NCBI GenBank assembly: GCA_016715325.1
Contig: JADKAL010000005.1
Coordinates: forward strand, 124,001-188,000
Reading direction: 5' to 3'
From: Methylococcaceae bacterium
GTDB taxonomy: Bacteria; Pseudomonadota; Gammaproteobacteria; Methylococcales; Methylomonadaceae
Length of the DNA stretch: 64,000 bases
This document shows positions 56,282 to 64,000 of this stretch, piece after piece. The translations under genes and the position numbers were made by a program. The stretch's first letter is position 1, and each line of letters starts with the position of its first letter. The notes below the pieces were generated by a model. The model was not told where the DNA came from. It made no database searches and saw only the letters and a list, made by a program, of their open reading frames with translations.

Positions 56282-56896
56282 ATGAACGAAAAACACATTT
56301 TAAGAGTCGGTATCGGCGGACCGGTCGGTTCCGGTAAAACCGCGTTGGTGGATGCCTTATGTAAAGGTATGCGCGATCAATTTGAAATCGGCGTGGTCAC
56401 TAACGATATTTACACGCGTGAAGACCAACAATTCCTCATCCGAAGCCAAGCTCTGCCGGAAGAACGTATTTTAGGCGTAGAAACCGGCGGTTGTCCGCAT
56501 ACCGCCATTCGTGAAGATGCCTCCATGAATCTGGCGGCGGTCGATGAATTAAGTCAGCGCTTCGATAATCTCGACTTCATCATGGTCGAGAGCGGCGGCG
56601 ACAACTTGAGCGCCACTTTCAGCCCGGAGCTCGCCGATCTTACCATCTATGTCATCGATGTCAGCGCGGGCGATAAAATCCCGCGCAAAGGCGGGCCCGG
56701 TATCACACGATCCGATTTGCTGGTCATCAATAAAATCGACTTAGCGCCTCACGTCGGCGCATCTTTGGACGTCATGGATCGCGATGCCAAAAAGATGCGC
56801 GGCGAGCGTCCGTTCGTTTTCAGTAATTTAAAAACAGGCACCGGACTTAACGATATTATGGGTTTTATCGTTGAGAAAGGAATGTTGGTTAATTGA
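56282..56896 (+). CDS. ureG: Urease accessory GTPase UreG
   Basis: 204 aa. Seen: P-loop GPVGSGKT at 13-20, [28 protein letters not shown] (metal-binding Cys-Pro-His) and [22 protein letters not shown] is the guanine-specificity motif. Powers nickel insertion. It lies 130 bp after the CoiA-like gene and so may depend on its own promoter or on readthrough. Confidence 0.96.
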   Translation: MNEKHILRVGIGGPVGSGKTALVDALCKGMRDQFEIGVVTNDIYTREDQQFLIRSQALPEERILGVETGGCPHTAIREDASMNLAAVDELSQRFDNLDFIMVESGGDNLSATFSPELADLTIYVIDVSAGDKIPRKGGPGITRSDLLVINKIDLAPHVGASLDVMDRDAKKMRGERPFVFSNLKTGTGLNDIMGFIVEKGMLVN

Positions 56897-56947
56897 AATC
56901 CCGTTAAGTGTTTGTGACGGCTATGTTAACGTTTAGCCATAAATCGC

Positions 56948-58210
56948 TTAAGATTTTGAGGGTAATTGTCGTGCTAGCAATCGAACCGGATGTATCACTT
57001 TATCGTTAACTTTATTTAGAAAGAGTGCGCAACCGAAATTACTGCTCGCCACTAAATCTGCGTTTGAATCGTCAATGAGCTGAATCTTTTTTTGTCGTAA
57101 AGCGGCGGCGTTTTCCGGATGCGTAAGCATATAACTTCCGCCTGCGCCGCAACAGAGGTGATTATCCGGTAGCGATCTGATATTCAGTCCCGGTATTTTT
57201 TCCAGCAATTTGTAAGTTGTTTGCTGATTTTTTAGAACATTACGCTGACTGCATGGTTCGTGGACGGCAATTTTTAAGTGAGCCGGGTTGAGTTTTAAAT
57301 CTTCGGGCCACTGTTTTAGAAGAAAATCGTTTAAATCAAACAGATGTTGCGTGAAGCTTTCGGCTGCTTGACTATCGGTATGCCTATATTCATTTAACAT
57401 AGCACCGCAACCGGTCGCGGTGTAAATGACGGCATCTAACTGCATTGAACTGAAGACCTTTAGATTATTGCCGATTAATTGTTCGGCGGATCGTCCGTTA
57501 TGTTGGTGGATTGCGCCGCAACAACTTTGTTCGGTCGGTATGAAAACGTCAAAACCGATAGTCGTTAAAAAGTTAACGACGTCTTTTAATGTATCCCGGT
57601 CGAAATGTTCGGCAATACAGCCGGTAAATAATCCTACACGGCCACGAACAATTAGAGTTTTGCTCGGATAATATGGTTTTAACTGGTGTAAAGCCGGTTC
57701 TACAAGTAAGGCCTCCGCTTCCGCCAAGCCGAATCTTTTCAACAATCCGCTTTTACGCAGCGGTTTCCAGATACCGGATTTAAAATAAATGCACGCTAAC
57801 GGCATTAGGCGAGTCAGCCATTGTTTATGTTCGATAAACCAGAAAGCGATTTTTGCTAATAGACTTGGCGGACGGGCCAATTGCCGTTGCGTTTCGTCGA
57901 ATAACTCGCCGTATGCCATTTTGCTCGGGCAAACCGGTTCGCAAGCTCGGCATTGCAGGCAATTATCCAGATGTTCTTGCTCTTCCGTTGTGATAGCTTG
58001 ATTGTAGTTAAGGATTTTATCGATGGTGCGAATGCGATAGCGCGGCGTTTCCGCTTCCTTTTTAAAGAGGCTATAGGTTGGGCAGCTATTGAGGCAAAGG
58101 CCGCAGCGCATGCAATCGCTGGCGGAAGGAAGATAAAATTTCGAGCCGATGTTATCGTTCTGCGATAGACCAAAATCCATGTTTCCATAATTTAGGTCGT
58201 CAAAGTCCAT
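56948..58210 (-). CDS. glcF: GlcF-like CCG-domain Fe-S oxidoreductase
   Basis: 420 aa. Seen: two 4Fe-4S motifs (CMRCGLCLNSCPTY about 34-47, CLQCRACEPVCPSK) and two CCG domains (GLFTGCIAEHFD with QSCCGAIHQHNG; EPCSQRNV with HLCCGAGGSYML). This is the architecture of the glycolate oxidase iron-sulfur subunit. No glcD or glcE is adjacent. It is the last gene of the nif accessory operon with 1 bp between it and its neighbour, so a redox role linked to nitrogen fixation is possible; the symbol reflects homology only. Confidence 0.85.
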   Translation of the reverse strand: MDFDDLNYGNMDFGLSQNDNIGSKFYLPSASDCMRCGLCLNSCPTYSLFKKEAETPRYRIRTIDKILNYNQAITTEEQEHLDNCLQCRACEPVCPSKMAYGELFDETQRQLARPPSLLAKIAFWFIEHKQWLTRLMPLACIYFKSGIWKPLRKSGLLKRFGLAEAEALLVEPALHQLKPYYPSKTLIVRGRVGLFTGCIAEHFDRDTLKDVVNFLTTIGFDVFIPTEQSCCGAIHQHNGRSAEQLIGNNLKVFSSMQLDAVIYTATGCGAMLNEYRHTDSQAAESFTQHLFDLNDFLLKQWPEDLKLNPAHLKIAVHEPCSQRNVLKNQQTTYKLLEKIPGLNIRSLPDNHLCCGAGGSYMLTHPENAAALRQKKIQLIDDSNADLVASSNFGCALFLNKVNDKVIHPVRLLARQLPSKS

Positions 58211-58211
58211 C

Positions 58212-58655
58212 TCAGGACTCCATGACCTTTACATAAGCACGTCTTAGCAATTCCATTTCCGTTGGCGGGCGTCCGCGTAATTCCGGTAATGTTCTTAACC
58301 TATAACCTAACGTTTGCATCAACTTATGCGGGGGATCGAGTAGCTTAAAGCGCGCCATATAAACGGTTATGATGCCTTTCGGTGTATCGACATATTCGCA
58401 ATAGCCCGCTTCGCCGACCAGTAAATCGTTATCCAGGTTCAACAGCTGATTTACGCCTTGCACCAATACGGCAGGATGTACGCTGACTTTACTGCTATAA
58501 CCGGATTCCTCTTGCAATATGCTCGACAAAGGCGGTAGCGGTTCCGGTAAGCAGACGCTGCCGTTTTCATGCTGGGCAAACAGAGTCAGCGCACTGATGT
58601 CGCCTTTGTAATATAGCAGCAAGCTATGGTTTTGGAATTCGTTAGGAAGCACCAT
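58212..58655 (-). CDS. Nif-operon conserved hypothetical protein
   Basis: 147 aa. Not recognised by name. Seen: mixed alpha/beta sequence with a Cys (AGYCEYVDTPKG), a strand TVYMARFKLLDPPHK, and a terminal TLPELRGRPPTEMELLRRA helix. No signal or membrane helix. Tight spacing (9 bp and 1 bp) inside the nif operon argues for a role there. Confidence 0.6.
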   Translation of the reverse strand: MVLPNEFQNHSLLLYYKGDISALTLFAQHENGSVCLPEPLPPLSSILQEESGYSSKVSVHPAVLVQGVNQLLNLDNDLLVGEAGYCEYVDTPKGIITVYMARFKLLDPPHKLMQTLGYRLRTLPELRGRPPTEMELLRRAYVKVMES

Positions 58656-58664
58656 GAAACCTAC

Positions 58665-59636
58665 TTATCCGGTTAATTTATTATCATCGCCGTATATATC
58701 CCATAAGCCTTTATAGCTGCTATCCATTCTCGATAATCGCGTATTGGTAAGCTCAAGCAATGGATAGCCGGGAAAACGAGATCGATTTCCTTCGCCGTAC
58801 CACGCATCCATCCGTTGAGTAAGCCGACCTTTTTCAGCGGCGCAATCGGCAATTTGTTGTTTTAACCAATTCAGGGAAACTTGCGAACTCAGTTCGGCGA
58901 TTCGATAACGTAAGCCGTGGTTAAATATTCGTTTACCCCCGCCTTCAGCTACGGTTCGATATAGGATTTCGCCATCGGTCACTTCCACACCGGCTAAGTA
59001 ATCGATACCGAACTCATGCAACTGCGGCAGCCAGGGTGTGGTTGGACCCATCAATACGGTTTTTGCATCGGTAGCCAATTCCGCCAATCGGGGAAAGGTT
59101 TTATTGGGGATGGAACTGGCGGTTAAAAATACCCAATCTGCCTTGGGAATTAGATATTCGCAGGCGGCATCCGGGTAGTCGTCGCTTCCTGTTTGCTTCT
59201 CGAGTATTTTTAGTTCTATTTGATCTTGATAACGTTCAATGCCAGGGTAACGTCCGATAACTACCACCTTTTTACCGGTTAATTGCGGCAAAAAATAGTC
59301 GAATACGGCAAGGTTGGCTTGTTCGCCGGTATTATCCAGTCCTATGGAATCCGGTATCGCCCTAGCATTGATACAACTGTTTATAGCCGACATTGCCACA
59401 CTGGCTTGGTAGGGTTCCCATTCGAGAATCCAGGCGGCAAGATCGATAAGCGGTTTTCCTGCCAAATCGCCGGACCAGGATAAGGTACGGGTAGCAAATT
59501 GCGGACTCATGCTAAGCCCGATACTGTTACCGCTTTGGCACAGAGTCCATACCAGACCGATTAAAATGCGGTCGGCTACCGCATCGGCACTGCAATAATC
59601 CAATAGCAACTCATAAATCCGTTTAGGGTTATCCAT
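58665..59636 (-). CDS. DUF4213/DUF364 heavy-metal chelation-domain protein
   Basis: 323 aa. Seen: N-terminal DUF4213-like half with IGLVWTLCQSGNSIGLSMSP; then a Rossmann-like DUF364 half (KKVVVIGRYPGIERY, DWVFLTASSIPNKT, MGPTTPWLPQL, LAGVEVTDGEILYRTVAEGG). Known: such proteins are predicted to bind metals; some sit in nitrogenase gene clusters. Inferred: metal or cofactor handling during nitrogen fixation. Confidence 0.75.
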   Translation of the reverse strand: MDNPKRIYELLLDYCSADAVADRILIGLVWTLCQSGNSIGLSMSPQFATRTLSWSGDLAGKPLIDLAAWILEWEPYQASVAMSAINSCINARAIPDSIGLDNTGEQANLAVFDYFLPQLTGKKVVVIGRYPGIERYQDQIELKILEKQTGSDDYPDAACEYLIPKADWVFLTASSIPNKTFPRLAELATDAKTVLMGPTTPWLPQLHEFGIDYLAGVEVTDGEILYRTVAEGGGKRIFNHGLRYRIAELSSQVSLNWLKQQIADCAAEKGRLTQRMDAWYGEGNRSRFPGYPLLELTNTRLSRMDSSYKGLWDIYGDDNKLTG

Positions 59637-59641
59637 TGCGA

Positions 59642-60025
59642 TTATTCGGGCATTTCAAGCAGTTTGGGTTCGGTCTTGATATTTTGCTCGTTGCCCCAGG
59701 CATTAATGGCCTCGACAAAATAACGGGCTTTTTTGGGGTGCGGCAAGACGATATCGTATTCGGCGTAAAAGCTGCCGTCGCCATGAAACCGAAGCTGACC
59801 GATGCGTTGTTGCTTGGCATCATACCAATAGCCGACCAAATCCTGGCTTTGCGTATAAGGATCGGTGACGACGTTAAAGGCTGCCTCGCTGTAGATGGGG
59901 ACTTTTATCTTCATCGGATCGGAAAATCCGAGTTTGATGATATTTTCCATGATCTTTTTACAGATTGCCTGACCGAAAGTCCGTTTCTGTTCGCTGAGTT
60001 GCTTTATATCGTTATCAGTCGTCAT
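59642..60025 (-). CDS. Nif-operon hypothetical protein
   Basis: 127 aa, start overlaps the previous gene by 4 bp. Seen: short helical N terminus, then strand-rich sequence YSEAAFNVVTDPYTQSQDLV, GYWYDAKQQRIGQLRFHGDG and FYAEYDIVLPHP. No metal-binding cluster. Not recognised, but its place in the operon ties it to nif. Confidence 0.6.
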   Translation of the reverse strand: MTTDNDIKQLSEQKRTFGQAICKKIMENIIKLGFSDPMKIKVPIYSEAAFNVVTDPYTQSQDLVGYWYDAKQQRIGQLRFHGDGSFYAEYDIVLPHPKKARYFVEAINAWGNEQNIKTEPKLLEMPE

Positions 60026-60525
60026 GATGACTCCTCAACGGCTTCGGCCAAACTTCTAATCACCGATGCGCCGCAGCGATCCTCCGGATCGAGATCTTGC
60101 AGCAACGTTAAAATGACTTGCGCTTCAATATCTTGTTGTTTACGTAACTTAACAAAGGCCAGCGCCTTTAAGGTATAGAGATAGTACAAACCGATTTCGT
60201 TGGCACACAAGTCCCATTTCAACGGCTGTCGTGCCAGACGCCTGAAATCGCTCGGAAAACCGCCTTGGCGAGCCGCTTCTTCCAAGGCGGCACGTATTTC
60301 ACTTTCGGCGTCATGCAACCGCTTATGATGAAAATAAAACTTATACAGCGCAAAGTAAGTTTGCAAGCAGCTTCGGTCGGTTTGTTTGGCCAGCTTAAAC
60401 AACTGTTCTGCCTGACCAAAATCGGAACGATTTGCCGCAACTGCTTGCTGTAACAAGTTATTGACTGCTGAAGGAATATGCGGGCTGAAAAGTACGCGCT
60501 CTTCGAATTCGCTTACCGGCAGCAT
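60022..60525 (-). CDS. TPR-like helical protein of the nif operon
   Basis: 167 aa. Seen: helical pairs such as LLQQAVAANRSDFGQAEQLF and LQTYFALYKFYFHHKRLHDA, consistent with two or three TPR-like repeats, and GLYYLYTLKALAFVKLRKQQ. Likely a protein-protein adaptor. Starts 3 bp after the [2Fe-2S] ferredoxin stop. Confidence 0.6.
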   Translation of the reverse strand: MLPVSEFEERVLFSPHIPSAVNNLLQQAVAANRSDFGQAEQLFKLAKQTDRSCLQTYFALYKFYFHHKRLHDAESEIRAALEEAARQGGFPSDFRRLARQPLKWDLCANEIGLYYLYTLKALAFVKLRKQQDIEAQVILTLLQDLDPEDRCGASVIRSLAEAVEESS

Positions 60526-60528
60526 TGA

Positions 60529-60852
60529 CTACCAAACCTCGACAGGCACTTGCAAGGCAGCAACCGGCGTGTTGCCCAGAAGATGTTGTTCGATAATTGT
60601 TTTCACATCCTCTTTGGTCACTTTCCCGTACATGATGCCCTCAGGATAAACCAGTACGCTCGTTCCGAAAGAGCAGGGTCCCATGCAACCGGTATTGGTC
60701 AAGCCAATTTTTTCGAACAAATTACGCGCTTGAATTTCGTTCATGAACTCGTTCATCACTTCGGCGCAACCCGATGCAGAACAGGAACCGCGCGGATGTC
60801 CGGGCGGACGCGCCGGAGTACAAACAAAAACATGTTTTAGAGGGCGTGGCAT
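60529..60852 (-). CDS. Thioredoxin-like [2Fe-2S] ferredoxin
   Basis: 107 aa. Seen: cluster cysteines Cys11, Cys24, Cys56 and Cys60 (HVFVC, GSC, GCMGPC) in the thioredoxin-like ferredoxin pattern of the Azotobacter Shethna I/FdV type; later VYPEGIMYGKV. Low-potential electron carrier or protective ferredoxin for nitrogenase. Next to fdxB. Confidence 0.9.
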   Translation of the reverse strand: MPRPLKHVFVCTPARPPGHPRGSCSASGCAEVMNEFMNEIQARNLFEKIGLTNTGCMGPCSFGTSVLVYPEGIMYGKVTKEDVKTIIEQHLLGNTPVAALQVPVEVW

Positions 60853-60874
60853 GTAAGCTCCTTATTTTCAATAA

Positions 60875-61189
60875 TTAAGCCGCTGCTTTATGTTCATGGG
60901 TAAAACAATCCTTCGGACAAACCTTCGAGCAAGCTTCGCAGCCGATACAGTCGGCGGCATTTTTCAGACTCATCACCATCGTGTTGTCGTCGTCTTCAAA
61001 GTCGCCGTAGTCGTCGTCAAATTCTTCAGCGTCGAATGCCTCGTCTTTGTCGATCAAATCAAAAACGTCGCGCGGACAAACTTTAAAACAGCGTCCGCAG
61101 CCGATGCAGGTGCGTTGATTTAAATCAGTGACATAGGCCGGGGTCCATTCAGTTCCGCCAAAGGTAACGCCGGTGACAAAATCGCTCAT
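60875..61189 (-). CDS. fdxB: Nif-specific ferredoxin III
   Basis: 104 aa. Seen: two 4Fe-4S binding motifs, CIGCGRCFKVCPRDV and CIGCEACSKVCPKDC, separated by an acidic insert (EEFDDDYGDFEDDDN). This is the nif-linked ferredoxin III arrangement. Expected to donate electrons in cofactor biosynthesis or to nitrogenase. Confidence 0.93.
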   Translation of the reverse strand: MSDFVTGVTFGGTEWTPAYVTDLNQRTCIGCGRCFKVCPRDVFDLIDKDEAFDAEEFDDDYGDFEDDDNTMVMSLKNAADCIGCEACSKVCPKDCFTHEHKAAA

Positions 61190-61200
61190 GATGGATCTCC

Positions 61201-61416
61201 TTATGCCGTGGCGGCGCTTGCTGCCTGTAGCTTTTTGCTGGCTTCGTCCCAGGCTTTACAGGCATCGTAAGTAGTTTGGGCGATTTCCATCAGCTCGCCG
61301 TAAGCGTCGGGCAAGCGGTCTTCGATCAGATCGTGCAATTCCATGGCGGCTTCGCTGGCAAGTCGTTTGGTTTTTTTTACTTCTTTTTCCAGTTTTTTAA
61401 GTTCTTCGTCGTTCAT
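61201..61416 (-). CDS. DUF683/CCE_0567-family protein
   Basis: 71 aa from the ATG at 61416, after GTGAGGATTACC; a GTG four codons earlier is less likely. Seen: two helices forming a hairpin (LKKLEKEVKKTKRLASEAAM and YDACKAWDEASKKLQAA). Small metalloprotein family always found in nif clusters between NifX-associated protein and ferredoxin. Confidence 0.85.
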   Translation of the reverse strand: MNDEELKKLEKEVKKTKRLASEAAMELHDLIEDRLPDAYGELMEIAQTTYDACKAWDEASKKLQAASAATA

Positions 61417-61424
61417 GGTAATCC

Positions 61425-61898
61425 TCACGCTTCGGCGACTTCCCGGTATTGTTCGATTAAGCCAATGGCTTTATCGATGATTTTTTCGGTTTTTTCCGCC
61501 ATATCTTCCAGGCTGGGAAAACCGAATCTGTGAATATCGCGTAGAACTTTATCGACGATGATCAGTTTGCCGGCCAGAATAAAGGCCCTGCCGAAACCTT
61601 CATGGGTGATGTTGATAACAGGCACCGCCATCAAACCGGATTTCTTTTCGATCAAAGAGGCAATGGCATTGTAATAAGCTTTTACGCGCGCCAACGTCAA
61701 TTCGTCAGGGTCGCCGATTATTGGCATTTCACGTTTACGTTCCTTGGTCATCACTAACGGATCGATGATCTTTTCTTCCGGCCAGCCTTCATACGTATCG
61801 TAGGTATCCAGTGCGCGAAGTTGTTTAACCATTTCGGATACAATCTCCGATGCCATGAAAGGGTCGCCGGCTTCGACGACAAGTGCGGGTAAAGCCAT
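61425..61898 (-). CDS. NifX-associated protein (DUF269)
   Basis: 157 aa, full length. Seen: QLRALDTYDTYEGWPEEKII, TKERKREMPIIGDPDE and GLMAVPVINITHEGFGRA, the family pattern. Known as a companion of NifX in FeMo-cofactor assembly; exact role unresolved. Eight bp before the DUF683 gene. Confidence 0.92.
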   Translation of the reverse strand: MALPALVVEAGDPFMASEIVSEMVKQLRALDTYDTYEGWPEEKIIDPLVMTKERKREMPIIGDPDELTLARVKAYYNAIASLIEKKSGLMAVPVINITHEGFGRAFILAGKLIIVDKVLRDIHRFGFPSLEDMAEKTEKIIDKAIGLIEQYREVAEA

Positions 61899-61939
61899 AT
61901 TATTTCTCCGTGGAATTTATAAATTAATGTATAAAACCG

Positions 61940-62030
61940 AGTTATCGATCCGATCTTGTTTTAACTATTTCCTGGTCGTCTTTCGAGTCGCTCAATGCAA
62001 ACGGTTCAGGCCTTAAGGAAACGCTGAATT
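61940..62030. repeat. MITE-like repeat, degenerate copy 6
   Basis: Contains GTCGTCTTTCGAGTCGCTCA and ACGGTTCAGGCCTTAAGG then GCTGAATTTAGTA, matching the core and right end of copy 1. Left end (TTATCGATCCGATC) is weak. Occupies most of the 138-bp gap between nifX and DUF269. Confidence 0.5.
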
Positions 62031-62036
62031 TAGTAT

Positions 62037-62468
62037 TCATTCCTGCCAGCCTTCGTGTTCCATTTCATCGAAACGCTGAGGATCAGGGCTTTTATGCTGA
62101 TTGATCGCTTTAGCCAGCCAACTGGATGGACCGGATTTCATTTCGTTCTGCAAATCAATCAACAAATGTTTAATCGAACTGCCGTCATGGACCTTAATCG
62201 GTTGTATGCCCTGGGCGACGATTTGTTTGATTGCCGATGCGCCTATGGCTTGGCAGTAAACCGCCGCACAGCCGTCCAGCAATTGAATCTTGACCGACAA
62301 CTTGTCTTCATTGCCGTCTTGCGCCAGCTCGCCGAATTGTGAGGCTTCCAGAAATTCGGATTGTTCGGGATCGACGGCATAAATTGCAAACGACTTTGCG
62401 GAGCCGAAATGTTGATTAACGTGGAGCATATCGCTGGTCGCAAACGCGACCTTGATGGCAGTTTCCAT
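62037..62468 (-). CDS. nifX: Nitrogenase cofactor carrier NifX
   Basis: 143 aa from the ATG at 62468, after AAAGAGGGTATTTCT; upstream in-frame ATGs overlap nifN but add an untypical basic leader. Seen: IKVAFATSDMLHVNQHFGSAK, then FAIYAVDP and the DGCAAVYCQAIGASA segment of the NifX/NafY/VnfX family. Binds NifB-co or VK-cluster during FeMo-co assembly. Confidence 0.93.
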   Translation of the reverse strand: METAIKVAFATSDMLHVNQHFGSAKSFAIYAVDPEQSEFLEASQFGELAQDGNEDKLSVKIQLLDGCAAVYCQAIGASAIKQIVAQGIQPIKVHDGSSIKHLLIDLQNEMKSGPSSWLAKAINQHKSPDPQRFDEMEHEGWQE

Positions 62469-62512
62469 AGAAATACCCTCTTTGTTGGTATGTAAAACGT
62501 GCATGCGGCGGG

Positions 62513-63909
62513 TTAATGACATGATGGACTGCAGGCGTGCATTTCGGTTGCCGGTTTTTGCGCATAAGGCGAGCGGTAGATCTCGATTTCCTGATGTGAA
62601 AAATTGATGACCAGATTAGCGAGGTCGAATAAAGCTTGGCGGCTACCGCGGTAGCCGATCCAGGTTTTCTGGTATCCGCCTATAATGTCGTATAAGGGAA
62701 ACCCGGCGCGTAATACTGGTAGTCCTAAGCGTTCGGCACTGTCAACAACATGAGAGTTGCCGATCAACAATTGCGCTTTGTGTTCCTTCGCCAAGATTTC
62801 AAGATCTTCCAGGTCGCCGATTTTGACGCTGGCCACCGGAATTCTAGCCAATATTGGCGCATTGGCGGCGCTGATTGCGGCGACGACTTCCGCGCCCATC
62901 CCTTGCACCAGATGGACGAAGGCATTGAGTTGGTCGGGATCGGCGGCAATCGCAATCCGTAACTGGCCGAGCATGAAATGGGTGTCGAGCATGGCATCCT
63001 GAAGTTGCGACCGTTGGCGTTCGATTTTCTGCGGAACCGGCAGTTCGCTGATGTCTGCCAACGCCATAACCAAGGCGTCATTCGCCTCCAGTCCGTATAA
63101 ATGCTCGAAATAGAAGCTGGGGACGCCGGTTTTTTCCTGCAATAATTCACCGGCTTTTTGTAGCGATGCGCCGATGACGAATGTCGCTTTGGCATCTCCC
63201 AATGTTGCCAGTTCGGAGACCGGTGTGCCGCCAATTGTTACCGGCGAAAAATCATCGTCGGTTAGGCTGCCGTCCAAGGAATCGGATAAGTCAGGCACAA
63301 TGACGGGGCGTAAATTAAACTGCTCGATCAAATCCCGCAAGGCTTCCAGGTCGCCAGGGTTAACATAGGGCTGACCAACACATTCACCTGTCGGTGCCTA
63401 TTGCCGACTTTAGTATTGCCTGTGGCTTGATCGGGAACCAGGGTAAGGATGATTTCGTAAATTGTCGCGGCATAGCCGGTTTCCACACAGCCGGTAAAAT
63501 CGGGGGTATTAACCGCGACCACGGCAACATGATTGTATTCAGGATATTTTTCGCGGAACTCGCGTAAGTTCCGGTGCACATCGCAGCCCTGGGTTTCAGC
63601 AAGGCCCGTCGTTAGCACCGCAATCAGCGCCGGATTGGATTTTTCTGCAATCGCTTTTAAGCCCTCGATGACGTTCTCATCCGCGCCCATAACCGAACTA
63701 CCTTGATCCATCGCCGTGGTTTGCAAGGGGATCGGTTCGCGGAAATGGCGGACGAAAAAGACTTTGGCAAATGCTGTACAACCTTGTGAACCATGCAGCA
63801 TCGGGATGGCGTGGTCGAAACCCAAACAGGCGAGGGAGCCGCCCATCGGCTGGCTGGCTTTCAACGGGCTTACCGATAAGGCTTTATTGCGCTTGATGAT
63901 TTCAGCCAT
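62513..63909 (-). pseudogene. nifN: FeMo-co scaffold subunit NifN, frameshifted
   Basis: N-terminal half reads [57 protein letters not shown] and [10 protein letters not shown], clearly NifN, then goes out of frame after LVSPML. The plus-strand G3 run at 63357-63359 should be G4; this restores [20 protein letters not shown] and an intact C-terminal half, about 464 aa in total. Pairs with NifE to form the cofactor assembly scaffold. Three bp after the end of the upstream gene. Confidence 0.9.
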
Positions 63910-63912
63910 GAT

Positions 63913-64000
63913 TTATGCTCCTGCTGCCGGAAGGCTGTGTTGAATGGAGTCAAGCGCACTAGTATCCGTAAGGTTATCGTCGGAGCCTACGGTCGATGGC
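63913..64000 (-). CDS. nifE: 3' end of nifE (partial)
   Basis: The last 28 codons of an open frame that enters from the window edge and ends TAA 3 bp before nifN (tail DDNLTDTSALDSIQHSLPAAGA). Assigned to nifE from position only: nifE directly precedes nifN in essentially all nif clusters. The tail itself has no diagnostic motif. Confidence 0.55.
   Translation of the reverse strand, partial: PSTVGSDDNLTDTSALDSIQHSLPAAGA

Noticed and set aside
1..64000. CRISPR arrays, tRNA and rRNA genes
   Set aside because: No regularly spaced repeats and no tRNA/rRNA-like sequence recognised on either strand by eye; a covariance-model scan would be decisive.

Overview
The window is about 64 kb of a moderate-GC proteobacterial chromosome. 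The gene set (PEP-CTERM surface protein with an exosortase-type exopolysaccharide cluster, DsbD/TlpA/DUF3570 envelope redox genes, paired urea and short-chain-amide ABC transporters, a full urease operon and a nif cofactor operon) fits a nitrogen-fixing gammaproteobacterium, probably of the Methylococcales (methanotrophs). That placement is inference: no methane oxidation gene lies in the window.

Layout. 0-6 kb: mixed housekeeping genes (UDG-like protein, DUF815 ATPase, CorA, aldehyde dehydrogenase, two-TM K+ channel). 6-13 kb: envelope redox block, with DsbD, then TlpA / DUF4266 lipoprotein / DUF3570 outer-membrane protein on the minus strand, and divergently a secreted CxxCH (haem c-like) protein and an STN-HEAT protein. 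14-23 kb: exopolysaccharide assembly on the minus strand (L,D-transpeptidase, WcaJ-like sugar transferase, PEP-CTERM protein, Wza-like, beta-barrel, Wzz-like, CpsD-like), with clear intrinsic terminators after the PEP-CTERM gene and after the kinase gene. 23-29 kb: LOG-family protein, MscK-type channel, TerB, and a Gdx-TusB-TusE operon. 29.7-36.3 kb: formamidase operon fmdA-fmdB-urtABCDE. 36.5-42 kb: an unstable stretch with an HD-GYP gene bracketed by a partial duplication of urtE, and a DUF4062 gene split by two IS630-family elements, one nested inside the other. 43-57 kb: porin-urtABCDE-ureJ-ureDABCEF-(CoiA-like)-ureG. 57-64 kb, minus strand: nifE(partial)-nifN-nifX-DUF269-DUF683-fdxB-[2Fe-2S] ferredoxin-four accessory genes-glcF-like.

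How it works together. Formamidase and urease each have their own UrtABCDE importer, giving two routes from organic nitrogen to ammonium, next to nitrogenase cofactor assembly. A 37-bp element containing a four-half-site dyad lies upstream of both fmdA and the porin-urea operon (32 of 37 positions identical), which suggests one common regulator for amide and urea use.

Quality warning. Four genes (haem c-like protein, wza-like, mscK, nifN) are each broken by one missing base in a short homopolymer, urtC of the urea operon has an in-frame amber codon, and the outer IS copy is peppered with indels. This points at least partly to residual sequencing error, so these should not be taken as true pseudogenes without checking reads.
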